A DNA stretch of 64,000 nucleotides. Origin: CAWAND01 sp963807065 (GTDB lineage Bacteria > Chloroflexota > Anaerolineae > Anaerolineales > E44-bin32). Made by a program: the position numbers and the translations under genes. The DNA lies in NCBI GenBank assembly GCA_963807065.1, contig CAWDZQ010000003.1, positions 496,001 through 560,000 on the forward strand, read 5' to 3'. Under the pieces are notes generated by a model, which searched no databases, was not told where the DNA came from, and was given only the letters and a program-made list of their open reading frames with translations. Positions 52,270 through 60,817 of the stretch are shown one piece after another. How positions within the stretch are numbered: the first letter of the stretch is position 1; each line of letters starts with the position of its first letter.

Positions 52270-52656
52270 CTACTCCAAGACACCCAAGATCTTCTCAACG
52301 CTTTCCAGCAGCTCTTGGGGCCCAAAAGGTTTGGTGATGTAATCATCCACTTTGGCAATGTGCAGGCCGAGCACCTTGTCGATTGACTGCGCCTTGGCTG
52401 TGACCACAACCACCGGAATACTACTCAATTCCGGCTCGGCCTTCATCTGTTGATAGACTTCCCAACCGTCCATGTCCGGCATCATCAGGTCGAGCAAGAC
52501 CAGGTCTGGCCGCTCGCGCCTCACAGTTTCCAAGCCTTCGACGCCGCCGTTGGCGCCGATCACCATGAAGCCCTTGCGACCGAGGATCAGGCGCACGAGA
52601 TCAATCATCTCGGGCTCGTCCTCGATGCAGACGACGCGTTTCGGATCATCCACCAT
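52270..52656 (-). CDS. Single-domain response regulator (CheY-like receiver)
   Basis: 128 residues. VVCIEDEPEMID acidic pocket, Asp in LVLLDLMMPDMDGWE, VVVVTAKAQ switch and DDYITKPFGPQEL Lys are conserved. Like the receiver at the left end it has no output domain. It is transcribed alone and ends at a strong terminator. PatA/divergent type; no kinase is adjacent. Confidence 0.93.
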   Translation of the reverse strand: MVDDPKRVVCIEDEPEMIDLVRLILGRKGFMVIGANGGVEGLETVRRERPDLVLLDLMMPDMDGWEVYQQMKAEPELSSIPVVVVTAKAQSIDKVLGLHIAKVDDYITKPFGPQELLESVEKILGVLE

Positions 52657-52766
52657 GGGACAAGGGCTCCTGCATGCTTGGAAGGTTCCCTAGTCTACCA
52701 TAGGCCCCCCACCACGCAAACTTGCCCAAAGGTCCTACGCCCGCCGCCTGAAACGGGCCTCGTCGG

Positions 52767-53909
52767 TCAAGCCGCCGTGGGTCCGGCCGAAGAAGAGTTC
52801 AGGATATCCGGATGATCGGCTGCAATCTGGTAGATTTCATTGATGTCCTGTGCTGTCAGCAACCCCAAGAAACGCCCACCGTCAACCACCGGCAGCGTGT
52901 CGGCGTGCAACTCGGCCATCCGCTGTTGAACCTTGAAGAGCTCTTCGCCCGGCCGCACCGGTTCGATGTCGGTTTGCATCACGTCGTGCACGGAAACGTC
53001 GCCTCCGCGGGCCTGCATCGCCTCCACAAGCTTCTTGTGGGGAAGGAGCCCCAGGTAGCGGCCCGCGTCACAGACGGCGAAAGTGGACTGGAACGTGGTC
53101 AAGGTGAGATGAACGGCTTCCCCCAGGCTGGCATCCGGCGCTAGCACGTGCGAGTGGCGCGAGTACGCCTGGTCCACCCGCAGACCCGAGAGCACGCGGC
53201 GCACCTGGGACATCTGCCCTTCTTGGGAGGCCCCGAAGAAGATGAACAGGGCAATCAGGATCAAGAACAGGTTGCCCTGAAAGAATCCCCAGAAGCCCAT
53301 GAGGAACGCCAGGCTCTGGCCGACGATCACGGCCACGGACGTCGCCCGGCGTCCGCCCAGCCAGGTCGCCATCAGAGCCCGAAGGACCCTACCCCCGTCC
53401 ATGGGGAAGGCCGGAAGTAGGTTGAAAACGGCGATGAAGATATTGGCGGCAAAGATATATGTGAAGACCGCCGCCAGGTCCAACTGGCCCATCTGCTGGA
53501 GCCCCAATAGCAGGCGCCGCGGGTTGAGCGGCACACCGATGAGCGGCGCCACAGCGAGCAAAACGACCCCCAGAGCGAGATTGACGGCCGGGCCGGCGAT
53601 GGCCACGGCCAATTCCTGAGCGGGCGTATCGGGCATCCGCCCCATCTGGGCCACGCCACCGATGGGCAGCAGGACGATCTGCCGGATAGGCACACCGTAG
53701 CCGAGGGCCACGAAACTGTGACCCAACTCATGCAAAACCACAATGGCAAACAAGAGCAGCGTCACGATCACCCCGAAAGCCGCCCCCTCCCAACCGCGGC
53801 CACTCGCCGGGCCGAATTGGAAGGCAGCCCAAACCAGAATCAGCGGAAATGTGACGTGCATCTTGATCGCGATACCACGGACACTGAACAGCTTGATCGA
53901 TCCACCCAT
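52767..53909 (-). CDS. Site-2 protease family M50 metalloprotease with CBS domains
   Basis: 380 residues. The membrane part has about six helices with HELGH (H60, E61, H64) in the second and NLLPAFPMDGGRVLRAL supplying the third zinc ligand. Two CBS domains (~245-355: GEAVHLTLTTFQSTFAV, VHDVMQTDIEPV, LPVVDGGRFLGLLT) follow and usually sense adenine nucleotides. This is the SpoIVFB-like intramembrane protease group with CBS tail. It cleaves membrane-bound regulators; no target is adjacent. The ATG at 53909 is preferred to 53990. Palindrome copy 5 lies 128 bases upstream. Confidence 0.93.
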   Translation of the reverse strand: MGGSIKLFSVRGIAIKMHVTFPLILVWAAFQFGPASGRGWEGAAFGVIVTLLLFAIVVLHELGHSFVALGYGVPIRQIVLLPIGGVAQMGRMPDTPAQELAVAIAGPAVNLALGVVLLAVAPLIGVPLNPRRLLLGLQQMGQLDLAAVFTYIFAANIFIAVFNLLPAFPMDGGRVLRALMATWLGGRRATSVAVIVGQSLAFLMGFWGFFQGNLFLILIALFIFFGASQEGQMSQVRRVLSGLRVDQAYSRHSHVLAPDASLGEAVHLTLTTFQSTFAVCDAGRYLGLLPHKKLVEAMQARGGDVSVHDVMQTDIEPVRPGEELFKVQQRMAELHADTLPVVDGGRFLGLLTAQDINEIYQIAADHPDILNSSSAGPTAA

Positions 53910-54036
53910 GAGATTCTTCTCTTCGTCTAAACGCTTGTCATGTGAGTATAACGGAGCAGCGTAAGAGCAAGGTTGGATTGGCCAGGACACGTGGCTATGC
54001 GCAGGATGATGACTGACCGGGTGCGGTCGGCGTTAT

Positions 54037-54054
54037 TCGTGAAAGTCTTCACAA
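54037..54054. repeat. Palindrome copy 5 (TTGTGA-N6-TCACAA, one mismatch)
   Basis: TCGTGAAAGTCTTCACAA has one mismatch in the left arm. It lies upstream of the site-2 protease gene and downstream of the lipoprotein gene on the same strand, in operator position for the protease. Confidence 0.65.
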
Positions 54055-54123
54055 ACTCTGGCTGCATATGCTGACGCCAGTGTTGGCCCTGTTCCCCACC
54101 ACGGGTTGCCAACGCGGGTTAAG

Positions 54124-55488
54124 TCAATATTGGGCGTTGGGACAAAGCGGGAGAAACTCGGCCGGGGTATCCGGAGGGCGCACCCACAGAAAGTAGAAAA
54201 ACAGGCTGGCGTAGCTCTCCGCCTCGAGCTGAGGCGTACCGTCTTTGACCGTGCCGACGATTCGCATCAGGCGCACATCCCAGTTGAACACGCCACAATT
54301 CGGCTGATGCAGCAACTCAGCGGGCACGTCCAAGGTTGGGGTGCGCGTGGTGTAGGTGTGCGAAGGGCTTCCCTCATCGTAATTGGTGCTCAGAGTCACC
54401 AGATACACCTCATTCTGGCCCAGGTCTTTCAGAGGTTCCCAGGCCAGGGTGATGGGCCGGGTCTCGCCCACAAAGCCGGCGCCGAGCGCTGGGCGGACCA
54501 GGCGTGGCCCCGGCAGCAGATCGGGCAAGGGCTCGGGTGCCACCCCGCCGGCCACAACCCCGGCCGGAAGCTCGAAAGTGTCACGCATGATGGCATGCGC
54601 ATTCACGCCCTTGGGCGGAAGCACGACCGTGGTTCCGATGGCGTAGGTCTTGTCGACGCTGGGGGCGTAAAAGACCACCCACTGGACATCGTCGTAGGCA
54701 TACTGACCCCGCATGCTCACCAACCATCCTGGCCGGCCTTGAAAGCTAAAGGGCATTGCCGCGCCGAGAGCGCGTATGGGCGTAAAGCCAAGATCGCCGA
54801 GATCGTCGAGCAGAAACCGGCGGACGGCCTCTGGCCCGGACAGATCCGCCTGCCCCGTGCGCCATTGAACTTCCACCCAGGCTTCGGGGAGCACGTGGGA
54901 GGCCGGGCTCGCGCCGCCCAATCGGACCAGGCCATTGCGGTCGTCGCCACGTTCGGCCACCAAAGAGGGCTCAATGCCTCCCAATGTGGGGGGGGCAATC
55001 CAGAAGCCGTACTTTTGCAGCAGGGTCTCGCTTAGGGAGGGTATGACCTCAAAGCTCCCCTCCGCTTGCCTGGCCGTCGCCCCGTTCATCACCGTCGCCC
55101 GCACCGTCCACCTCCCGGCCGTTGTGCGATGGGGGATGAGCCACGAGCTGGCGCGGTAGACGCCGTCCTTCCCAGGCTGCATGGGGGCCACCACCATCAG
55201 CCTGCCCAGCGGGTCCTCAACCTTGATCTGCGCCTCGCCGCCGCCAAAGGACTTGCCTTCGGCATCCAACACCTGGACGATGACGCTCATGGAGCCGCCC
55301 ATGGCGACTGATGTGTCGCTGGTTGGGTAGAGCAGCCTGACCGTCAACGCCCGTGCCACCGAAGGCAGACGGTCGGCCTGAACGGCGCTTGTGGGGGCAA
55401 CTGGCTGCGCTTGGCAGGCGGCCATGACCGCGGCGACGATCCAACACCATGCCACTCTCTGGGCACGACATCCACCTGTGCCAGGCAT
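54124..55488 (-). CDS. Lipoprotein with Ig-like domain, unknown function
   Basis: About 454 residues from the ATG at 55488, with a lipobox after a hydrophobic segment (IVAAVMAAC). The N-terminal ~110 residues after the signal are an Ig-like strand pattern (SVAMGGSMSVIVQVLDAEGK, GRWTVRATVMNGATARQ). A second part (RPGWLVSMRGQYAYDDVQWVVFYA) and a C-terminal segment (GFVGETRPITLAWEPL, QPNCGVFNWDVRLMRIVG) are also beta-rich. It has no enzyme motif. It may be an envelope sensor or binding protein. The DinB-like gene upstream is eight bases away. Confidence 0.68.
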   Translation of the reverse strand: MPGTGGCRAQRVAWCWIVAAVMAACQAQPVAPTSAVQADRLPSVARALTVRLLYPTSDTSVAMGGSMSVIVQVLDAEGKSFGGGEAQIKVEDPLGRLMVVAPMQPGKDGVYRASSWLIPHRTTAGRWTVRATVMNGATARQAEGSFEVIPSLSETLLQKYGFWIAPPTLGGIEPSLVAERGDDRNGLVRLGGASPASHVLPEAWVEVQWRTGQADLSGPEAVRRFLLDDLGDLGFTPIRALGAAMPFSFQGRPGWLVSMRGQYAYDDVQWVVFYAPSVDKTYAIGTTVVLPPKGVNAHAIMRDTFELPAGVVAGGVAPEPLPDLLPGPRLVRPALGAGFVGETRPITLAWEPLKDLGQNEVYLVTLSTNYDEGSPSHTYTTRTPTLDVPAELLHQPNCGVFNWDVRLMRIVGTVKDGTPQLEAESYASLFFYFLWVRPPDTPAEFLPLCPNAQY

Positions 55489-55496
55489 GTCACATC

Positions 55497-55964
55497 CTAG
55501 GCCGAAAGGGTGCACAACGCCTGGCGAATTTCTCCCAAGTGGTAGGCGCTGTGGACCGCCATCGCCAGGGCGCCCCCGATGACATCTGGGTCGTCCCAAT
55601 CCTCCGTCGCCTGCAATCCCTCCAACACTCTGCGATAAGTTCTCTTGAGGTCGGCGTTCAATTGCGCCCACCCATCCGGGTCCACCGCCCCCACTCGACC
55701 CCAGATGTCCCCCCAATCCACATCCTGGCTCTGGTGAGTGCGCAGGTAGGTCTCCAGGACATCCAGATAGAAGGTGACGTGCGCCACCTGGGCAGCCAGG
55801 GTGGCGCAGCGACCGCCAACCGGCTGCGATGCCTGTTCGGCGGAAATTCCAGCCAGTGTATCGAACATGGACGTGTCTGGATCCAAGAAGATCCCATGGT
55901 GCGTTTCGAAAACTTCCTCCAACACGCTGAAGAGTTCACCGGTCAGTTGGTCCTTGTCGATCAT
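55497..55964 (-). CDS. DinB-like four-helix protein
   Basis: 155 residues from ATG 55964, which has AAGGTGG six bases upstream; the frame is open further. The pattern LTGELFSVLEEVFETHHGIFLDPD, TLAAQVAHVTFYLDVLETYLR and MAVHSAYHLGEIRQALC places His residues (H on helices 1, 2 and 3) as in DinB/YfiT metal-binding proteins. Its activity, thiol transfer or hydrolysis, is unknown. It is followed by the lipoprotein gene with eight bases between. Confidence 0.8.
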   Translation of the reverse strand: MIDKDQLTGELFSVLEEVFETHHGIFLDPDTSMFDTLAGISAEQASQPVGGRCATLAAQVAHVTFYLDVLETYLRTHQSQDVDWGDIWGRVGAVDPDGWAQLNADLKRTYRRVLEGLQATEDWDDPDVIGGALAMAVHSAYHLGEIRQALCTLSA

Positions 55965-56124
55965 GTCTGCCACCTTTCGAACTCCTGCCGGCTGGCCAGC
56001 CTTCGACCGGGCCGGAATCATGGAGCGCCCACCCGTACCTAACCTTCTAATGCCTGTCACGATGGGTAGTATTTTATCTACTGCTGAGGGGCTGCAAAGG
56101 TTGAACGACTGAGCGAGGACCAAA

Positions 56125-56149
56125 GACCCCCCCGAACATCGGAGGGACC
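56125..56149 (-). terminator. Terminator of tRNA-Lys
   Basis: On the minus strand a 10-bp stem with G-U pairs (ggtccctccg/cgggggggtc), loop ATGTT, is followed by TTTGG, 40 bases past the tRNA. Confidence 0.5.
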
Positions 56150-56189
56150 TTCTTCTCGGGCCAAGCGGCACCGAGTGGGGAAAGTGGAG

Positions 56190-56262
<73 letters not shown>

Positions 56263-56303
56263 AACATTGGCTGGTCCCTCTTGCCCGGACCTCGCCGGGC
56301 ATT

Positions 56304-56332
56304 ATTCTACCGCGCCCACCGCCCTCGGTCAA
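56304..56332 (-). promoter_or_regulatory. Promoter of tRNA-Lys
   Basis: TTGACC (56332-56327) and TAGAAT (56309-56304), each five of six from consensus, are separated by 17 bases on the minus strand. Transcription would start ~35 bases before the tRNA. Confidence 0.75.
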
Positions 56333-56385
56333 CGCATACGCCGTCCGAACACGGGGCTCCGCGCCGCCTGGCCGGCCGAGGCTGT

Positions 56386-56414
56386 TTGCACCTGACCTTC
56401 ACATAGGTGATAAT
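56386..56414 (+). promoter_or_regulatory. Candidate distal promoter of the vWA/FHA locus
   Basis: TTGCAC and GATAAT with a 17-base spacer on the plus strand, 173 bases before the first vWA/FHA gene. The -35 matches only three positions. Confidence 0.35.
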
Positions 56415-56514
56415 GTCCCAGAGCGTCGAGCGAGACCTCGTCTCCTGTTCTACTCAGGCCATCTCGTCCCTCGACGCCTCATCTTCGGATCATGCGACCC
56501 GCCTAGCTTTGGCT

Positions 56515-56520
56515 TATAAT
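56515..56520 (+). promoter_or_regulatory. Candidate proximal -10 of the vWA/FHA locus
   Basis: A perfect TATAAT lies 67 bases before the ATG at 56588. No good -35 is seen. The remainder of the ~325-base stretch between tRNA-Lys and this gene shows no coding signal. Confidence 0.4.
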
Positions 56521-56587
56521 CGCTCATCTGGTGCTGGTTGCCCACGAGCCCGAATGACGACGGTACACATCGGCTGAGAGAGTGAGC

Positions 56588-58720
56588 ATGAGCCTCCGAG
56601 GCAGAATTCTTTCTGGTATTCTCTTTCTTACGCTAACCACCGCCCTGCCTCTGGCAGCCGCGGCGCAGGGATCTGGGCAATCCTATGTCCACATCCATCA
56701 GGTGCCGGATCCTGAACAGGTCACCACCACGGCGGGCGCTGTCGGCCTGTCATTGACCGCCATCTTCTCCCTCCTCAAAGGAAACGACCAGCTTCTGGAA
56801 TCCTTCGAGATCCAGGACGCGTCTATCACCGTCGACAACAACAGCTACAAAGCCGACGTCCAGGAGCTTGACACGCCTTGGACCGTGGTTGTCTTGGTCG
56901 ATGCCAGCAAAAACATGGGCGGCTTCAGTGCGGCATCGGATTTCAAGAAAGCCCGCACCGACCTCGCCAACGCCGTCACTGCGCTGCCGGAAGGCACGAA
57001 CATCGCCTTGTATACATTCGCCGACACGGCCCACCAGGCGGTGGAGTTCACGCAAAAGAAGGACACCATCTCCACCGCCATCACCCAGCTGCGCGCACAG
57101 GGATCGGGGAACTCTTGCTTGAATGACGGGCTCTTCCAGGCTGTCAACATGCTCAGCGGAGCACCCGGCCGTAGGGCGGTGATCGCCTTCTCCGCAAGCG
57201 CAGACGACTGCGCTACACGCACGCCGGCTGACGTCGTCAATCTGGCCCAAAAGAACCGCGTGCAGATCTATGCCGTCGGTTTGAAAGGCTACACGGCAAC
57301 GCTGGACGATCTCAAGGCGCTCACCGGGCCCACCGGAGGCCTGGCCGACCTCCGCAGCCTTGACGAGCTTCTATTTGGCCTGTCGAATGTGGCAGGGATC
57401 TTCAAGAACCAATGGACCGCCAAGTCGACCGTGTACCCTTCCTCGGGGCAGAAGACTGCCGTATTGACGGTCAATCTTAAGGACGGCACAGCGCTCAAAT
57501 CGAGGGAATTCACGTTCACCTCTGCCCAGGACTACATCCCGCCGGCCGAAATCCACCTCAAAGGCAAGGTCCAATCGACCGGAGAAGGAATCCTCTTCAA
57601 TCTGGATTTGGTCCAACCTGAGAAGATCCGCCAACTGAACGTAACGATCGTAAGCAAGGACAGCGGCCAATCGGTACTCTCTCAGTCGCTGACCAACTTC
57701 TCAGACGTCAACACCCTCCCGGCGGTCAGCCTGTCTGCCGGCCTGGAGTACACCCTCAACGTCGCCGCCGTAGACAGCAGCGGGCAGGTCCTATCTCAAG
57801 ACAGCGCCGACTTCAAGTTCGAGCCTCCGCCAGCGGCGGTCAAAATCAGCGACGTACAGACTCCGAAGAGCAACCAGAGCACGTTCCAGGTCACGATTTC
57901 ATCAACCAACCTGAACGGAGCCGTCAAATACAAGGCGTGGCTGGTGGAAGCCGAGAAGGGTAACAAGGTCGACGGGACGGAAGTCACGATCCCCCTCGGA
58001 GATCCGATTCTCATCCCCGCTGGGCGGGTGGGTTCAGGCAAATACGGGGTGGTGGTCCAAGCGCTCGACAGCGAGGACACTGTTCTGGCCGAATCCCAGC
58101 CATTCCCGCTGACCTACAAGAAACCAAGCCTCTTCGAGCAGTTCCGGGTGTGGGTGTCCAGTTCGCCCTTCGCCATTGCCGGTCTCACGGGGGTCTGCTG
58201 CCTGGCCCTCCTGGGAGTCATCGGCCTTGTCTGGGTTCTTATCCCCAAGCAGCGCGATCAATCCATTGCCGTGGACCTGGTCATGCCGGAAGGCGGGCGG
58301 CGCCAGGTCGGTCCCAAACCAGGCGTGCAGGTGCCTCCCAAGCCGCCTCCTTCGCCGGCGGCGCATGGTGGCCAACCCGCCATGGCCGCTGCCCCACCGG
58401 CAGCCGGCCCGGCCGCGCGGCTGAGCCTCCGCTTCCCAGCTGAGCCCAGTTTTTCGGTGGAGATGCGACACTCGCCTTTCCGAGTTGGCCGCCGCAAGGA
58501 CAATGATGCCCCACTTCCGGTGGACAGTTCGAGTGGTGTGTCCGGCAACCACCTCACCATCACGTTCGAGCGTAGCGTCTACTTTCTTTTGGACGAGACC
58601 AGCAAGTTTGGCACCAGCATCAACGGTAAGCCAGTGACCAAGGGCGAACCGACGCAGCTCACGGACGGGGATTTGATCGGACTCGGTCCGATCGTCAAAG
58701 TGGTCTTCACCATCCTGTGA
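56588..58720 (+). CDS. Exported vWA-domain protein with C-terminal cytoplasmic FHA domain
   Basis: About 710 residues. A signal peptide is followed by a vWA domain (~95-275) with VVVLVDASKNMGG at the MIDAS position; the usual DxSxS is altered to DASKN, so metal binding may be weak. Three beta-rich repeats follow (~290-505), a membrane helix (IAGLTGVCCLALLGVIGLVWVL, ~535-557), a Pro/Ala linker and a C-terminal FHA domain (FRVGRRKDNDAP, SSSGVSGNHLTI, SKFGTSINGKPV) on the cytoplasmic side. FHA domains bind phosphothreonine and are part of many ESX/type VII systems. The gene heads a plus-strand set with a WXG100-like and a second vWA/FHA gene. Confidence 0.88.
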   Translation: MSLRGRILSGILFLTLTTALPLAAAAQGSGQSYVHIHQVPDPEQVTTTAGAVGLSLTAIFSLLKGNDQLLESFEIQDASITVDNNSYKADVQELDTPWTVVVLVDASKNMGGFSAASDFKKARTDLANAVTALPEGTNIALYTFADTAHQAVEFTQKKDTISTAITQLRAQGSGNSCLNDGLFQAVNMLSGAPGRRAVIAFSASADDCATRTPADVVNLAQKNRVQIYAVGLKGYTATLDDLKALTGPTGGLADLRSLDELLFGLSNVAGIFKNQWTAKSTVYPSSGQKTAVLTVNLKDGTALKSREFTFTSAQDYIPPAEIHLKGKVQSTGEGILFNLDLVQPEKIRQLNVTIVSKDSGQSVLSQSLTNFSDVNTLPAVSLSAGLEYTLNVAAVDSSGQVLSQDSADFKFEPPPAAVKISDVQTPKSNQSTFQVTISSTNLNGAVKYKAWLVEAEKGNKVDGTEVTIPLGDPILIPAGRVGSGKYGVVVQALDSEDTVLAESQPFPLTYKKPSLFEQFRVWVSSSPFAIAGLTGVCCLALLGVIGLVWVLIPKQRDQSIAVDLVMPEGGRRQVGPKPGVQVPPKPPPSPAAHGGQPAMAAAPPAAGPAARLSLRFPAEPSFSVEMRHSPFRVGRRKDNDAPLPVDSSSGVSGNHLTITFERSVYFLLDETSKFGTSINGKPVTKGEPTQLTDGDLIGLGPIVKVVFTIL

Positions 58721-58805
58721 GGCACATCTCGAGCGCCTCTAAGACACGCGGAAGATGGTTTGGCCACGTCGTCCGGCGACAACGAATGGGTCCCGGGAGG
58801 GAGCA

Positions 58806-59999
58806 ATGGCCGGTTTCCGGATAAGGGCGGATTTCGACAGCCTGGACAAGGTGGGCAAGACCTTCAGTCAGCAGGCCGAGGCTACAAATCGGTCGCTGCA
58901 GAAGATCAATCAACAGGTCTCGACCCTGCGCGGCGGCGATTGGGTCGGCAAGGGCGCCAACCAATTCTACAAGGACATGGACGACCTGCTTCTGCCCAGC
59001 CTCAACCGCCTGGTAAAAGCGCTCGAGGCCGGTGGGACCGCCATGCAAAAAGTAGGGCAGATCATGCACCATACAGACGAAGACCAAGCCGCCCTGTACC
59101 GTGGCGAACCCCAAGGCGGTATCATGGCCGCCCTCCGGGGCGGCCTTGCTGCCGCTGAGGCCGCCGCAGCGGGGGGGGTAGGCGCTGCCGGCGGCATGTC
59201 CTCCGCCGGGGCCGGCGCAGCCGGGGTTGCGGCCGGCGTGTCTTCTGCCGCTGCCGCGGCCGCCTCGCGGATAAGCAACCCATCCCTGGCACAGAACGGG
59301 GGCAGCGTGCTCGACCTCGCCAACCTGCGCGGGCTGATCGGCATCGAGATCCAGGGCGCAAGCCCCGAATTGGGCCAGGCGATGAACTCCCTCAGCCAGA
59401 CTGCAAGTGGGGGCGACGTTACCAGCATATTGATCGAAATCTCAGGTCTACGCGGTCGCCCCATGATCGAGATCCAGATAGAGTTTGACAACTTCCAGGG
59501 GATCCAGGCCCAACAGGAAGCTGCCCCGAGCGACGCCTCAGAGGCGGCTGCACCCGAGCCGGAGGCCTCCGCCGGAGGCGGCGGCTCGGGGCAAGGTTTT
59601 CAGGGGTCGTTGACCCAGATGAGATTCGGCAAGGTCGTCGGCGATTCCCTGGGCGTTGACCCTGCCTTCGGTGCCATGTTGAAACCGAACGGGGGTCTGA
59701 TTGGCCCCGGCAAGTTTGCCATCGCCGGCGGAAACACGCCGGTCGGGTATCACGCCGTCGCCCATTCCGCGGCTGGGTATCTGCTGAACAGCCACAATCT
59801 TGGCCCGGGATACAATTACGCTGGCGTGGGGTCGTCGAACAGCCCTCAGGCCGGACATCTGGGCGGGATCGGCTTCTGGCGCGAGGCCACCGGGGGCTCG
59901 AGCTCAGTCGGTGGATCTTCCGAATGGGCCCTCGGCAGCGTGTCCGGCAATGTCAATATGGCCAGTTCCGTCATCCGCGGCATCAAGTCCGCCTTCTAG
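58806..59999 (+). CDS. WXG100-like protein with large C-terminal domain
   Basis: 397 residues. The first ~100 match WXG100 (ESAT-6-like) proteins: FDSLDKVGKTFSQQAEATNR, then GGDWVGKGANQFYKDMDDLL with the W-V-G turn between two helices. A Gly/Ala-rich linker (~118-160) leads to a ~235-residue domain (LANLRGLIGIEIQGASPELG, FAIAGGNTPVGYHAVAHSAAGYLL, GIGFWREATGG) with two His but no known toxin motif. Fusion of a WXG domain to a long C-terminus is typical of type VII effectors. GGGAGG precedes the ATG by five bases. It is the second gene of the vWA/FHA set. Confidence 0.8.
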   Translation: MAGFRIRADFDSLDKVGKTFSQQAEATNRSLQKINQQVSTLRGGDWVGKGANQFYKDMDDLLLPSLNRLVKALEAGGTAMQKVGQIMHHTDEDQAALYRGEPQGGIMAALRGGLAAAEAAAAGGVGAAGGMSSAGAGAAGVAAGVSSAAAAAASRISNPSLAQNGGSVLDLANLRGLIGIEIQGASPELGQAMNSLSQTASGGDVTSILIEISGLRGRPMIEIQIEFDNFQGIQAQQEAAPSDASEAAAPEPEASAGGGGSGQGFQGSLTQMRFGKVVGDSLGVDPAFGAMLKPNGGLIGPGKFAIAGGNTPVGYHAVAHSAAGYLLNSHNLGPGYNYAGVGSSNSPQAGHLGGIGFWREATGGSSSVGGSSEWALGSVSGNVNMASSVIRGIKSAF

Positions 60000-60011
60000 G
60001 AGAAAACGAGC

Positions 60012-60797
60012 ATGACCGGCGCCGAACTAGGCACGCCCGAATTCGCCTATCTGTTGGCCGCGGTCCAGGCAAACGACGTCATCGGGTTGGACGCTGCAAG
60101 CCTGTTCCCCACCACACCCAAGAAGCAGGACAAGATCTTCGGTCAAGGGCGCGCAGATCTGGAAGAGCACGGCTGGCTCAAGCCCATCAACCCCGACCAA
60201 AACGAGTACGACCTCAATGCCGATTTGTTTGAGATCGTAGCCATGATTGCCAGCCCCGACTTTGTCGTGGCCACGATCCGTGAGCAGCCAGCCGATTTGA
60301 GCACTTTCACGCTTCACTACGTCACTCCACTTGGTGTCGCCGAGGTGGCGCCGATCGCGGGAGATCACTTTCTGTTGGGGGCGGTGGCGGATACCGCTGG
60401 ATTGGCATCCCGCGTAGCCGACCTGTTGGATCTCAAGAATGGACACCCGGCTGTGTCCGGCTCAATGGACGCGGCAACATTCAAAAAGCTGGTGGCGGCT
60501 GCAAAGAAGGGACTATCGGACAAGGCAGAGGACCTGCTTGGTCAGGCTGAGGGCAAGATCACCGAAGCGACCTCCCTGGCAGCGGCCGCCGGAGAACCGC
60601 CAGTGGGATATGCGGTCTTCATTCCGGGCACAGATGAGGCGGATGAGGGTCAGCGGGTCACGGTACTCGGCCAGGGCAAGTCGGCGTGGCTTGTGCGCCA
60701 GGATCCTGACAACTCATCGAAGATCGCCATTGTAAATGGCAGCCACGACAACCTCGAGGCGATCATCGCCGAATGGACCAGTTTGTCGAACGACTGA
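60012..60797 (+). CDS. Hypothetical protein of the type VII-like locus
   Basis: 261 residues, soluble, no signal peptide. Alternating helices and strands (PEFAYLLAAVQANDVIGLDAAS, YDLNADLFEIVAMIASPDFVVA, LHYVTPLGVAEVAPIAGDHFLLGA) recall the overall layout of EspG-type chaperones of ESX systems, but no diagnostic motif is seen. It starts 12 bases after the WXG100-like gene, so a chaperone for that protein is a reasonable guess and no more. Confidence 0.62.
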   Translation: MTGAELGTPEFAYLLAAVQANDVIGLDAASLFPTTPKKQDKIFGQGRADLEEHGWLKPINPDQNEYDLNADLFEIVAMIASPDFVVATIREQPADLSTFTLHYVTPLGVAEVAPIAGDHFLLGAVADTAGLASRVADLLDLKNGHPAVSGSMDAATFKKLVAAAKKGLSDKAEDLLGQAEGKITEATSLAAAAGEPPVGYAVFIPGTDEADEGQRVTVLGQGKSAWLVRQDPDNSSKIAIVNGSHDNLEAIIAEWTSLSND

Positions 60798-60817
60798 CGG
60801 AGGCTAACATACCTGAC

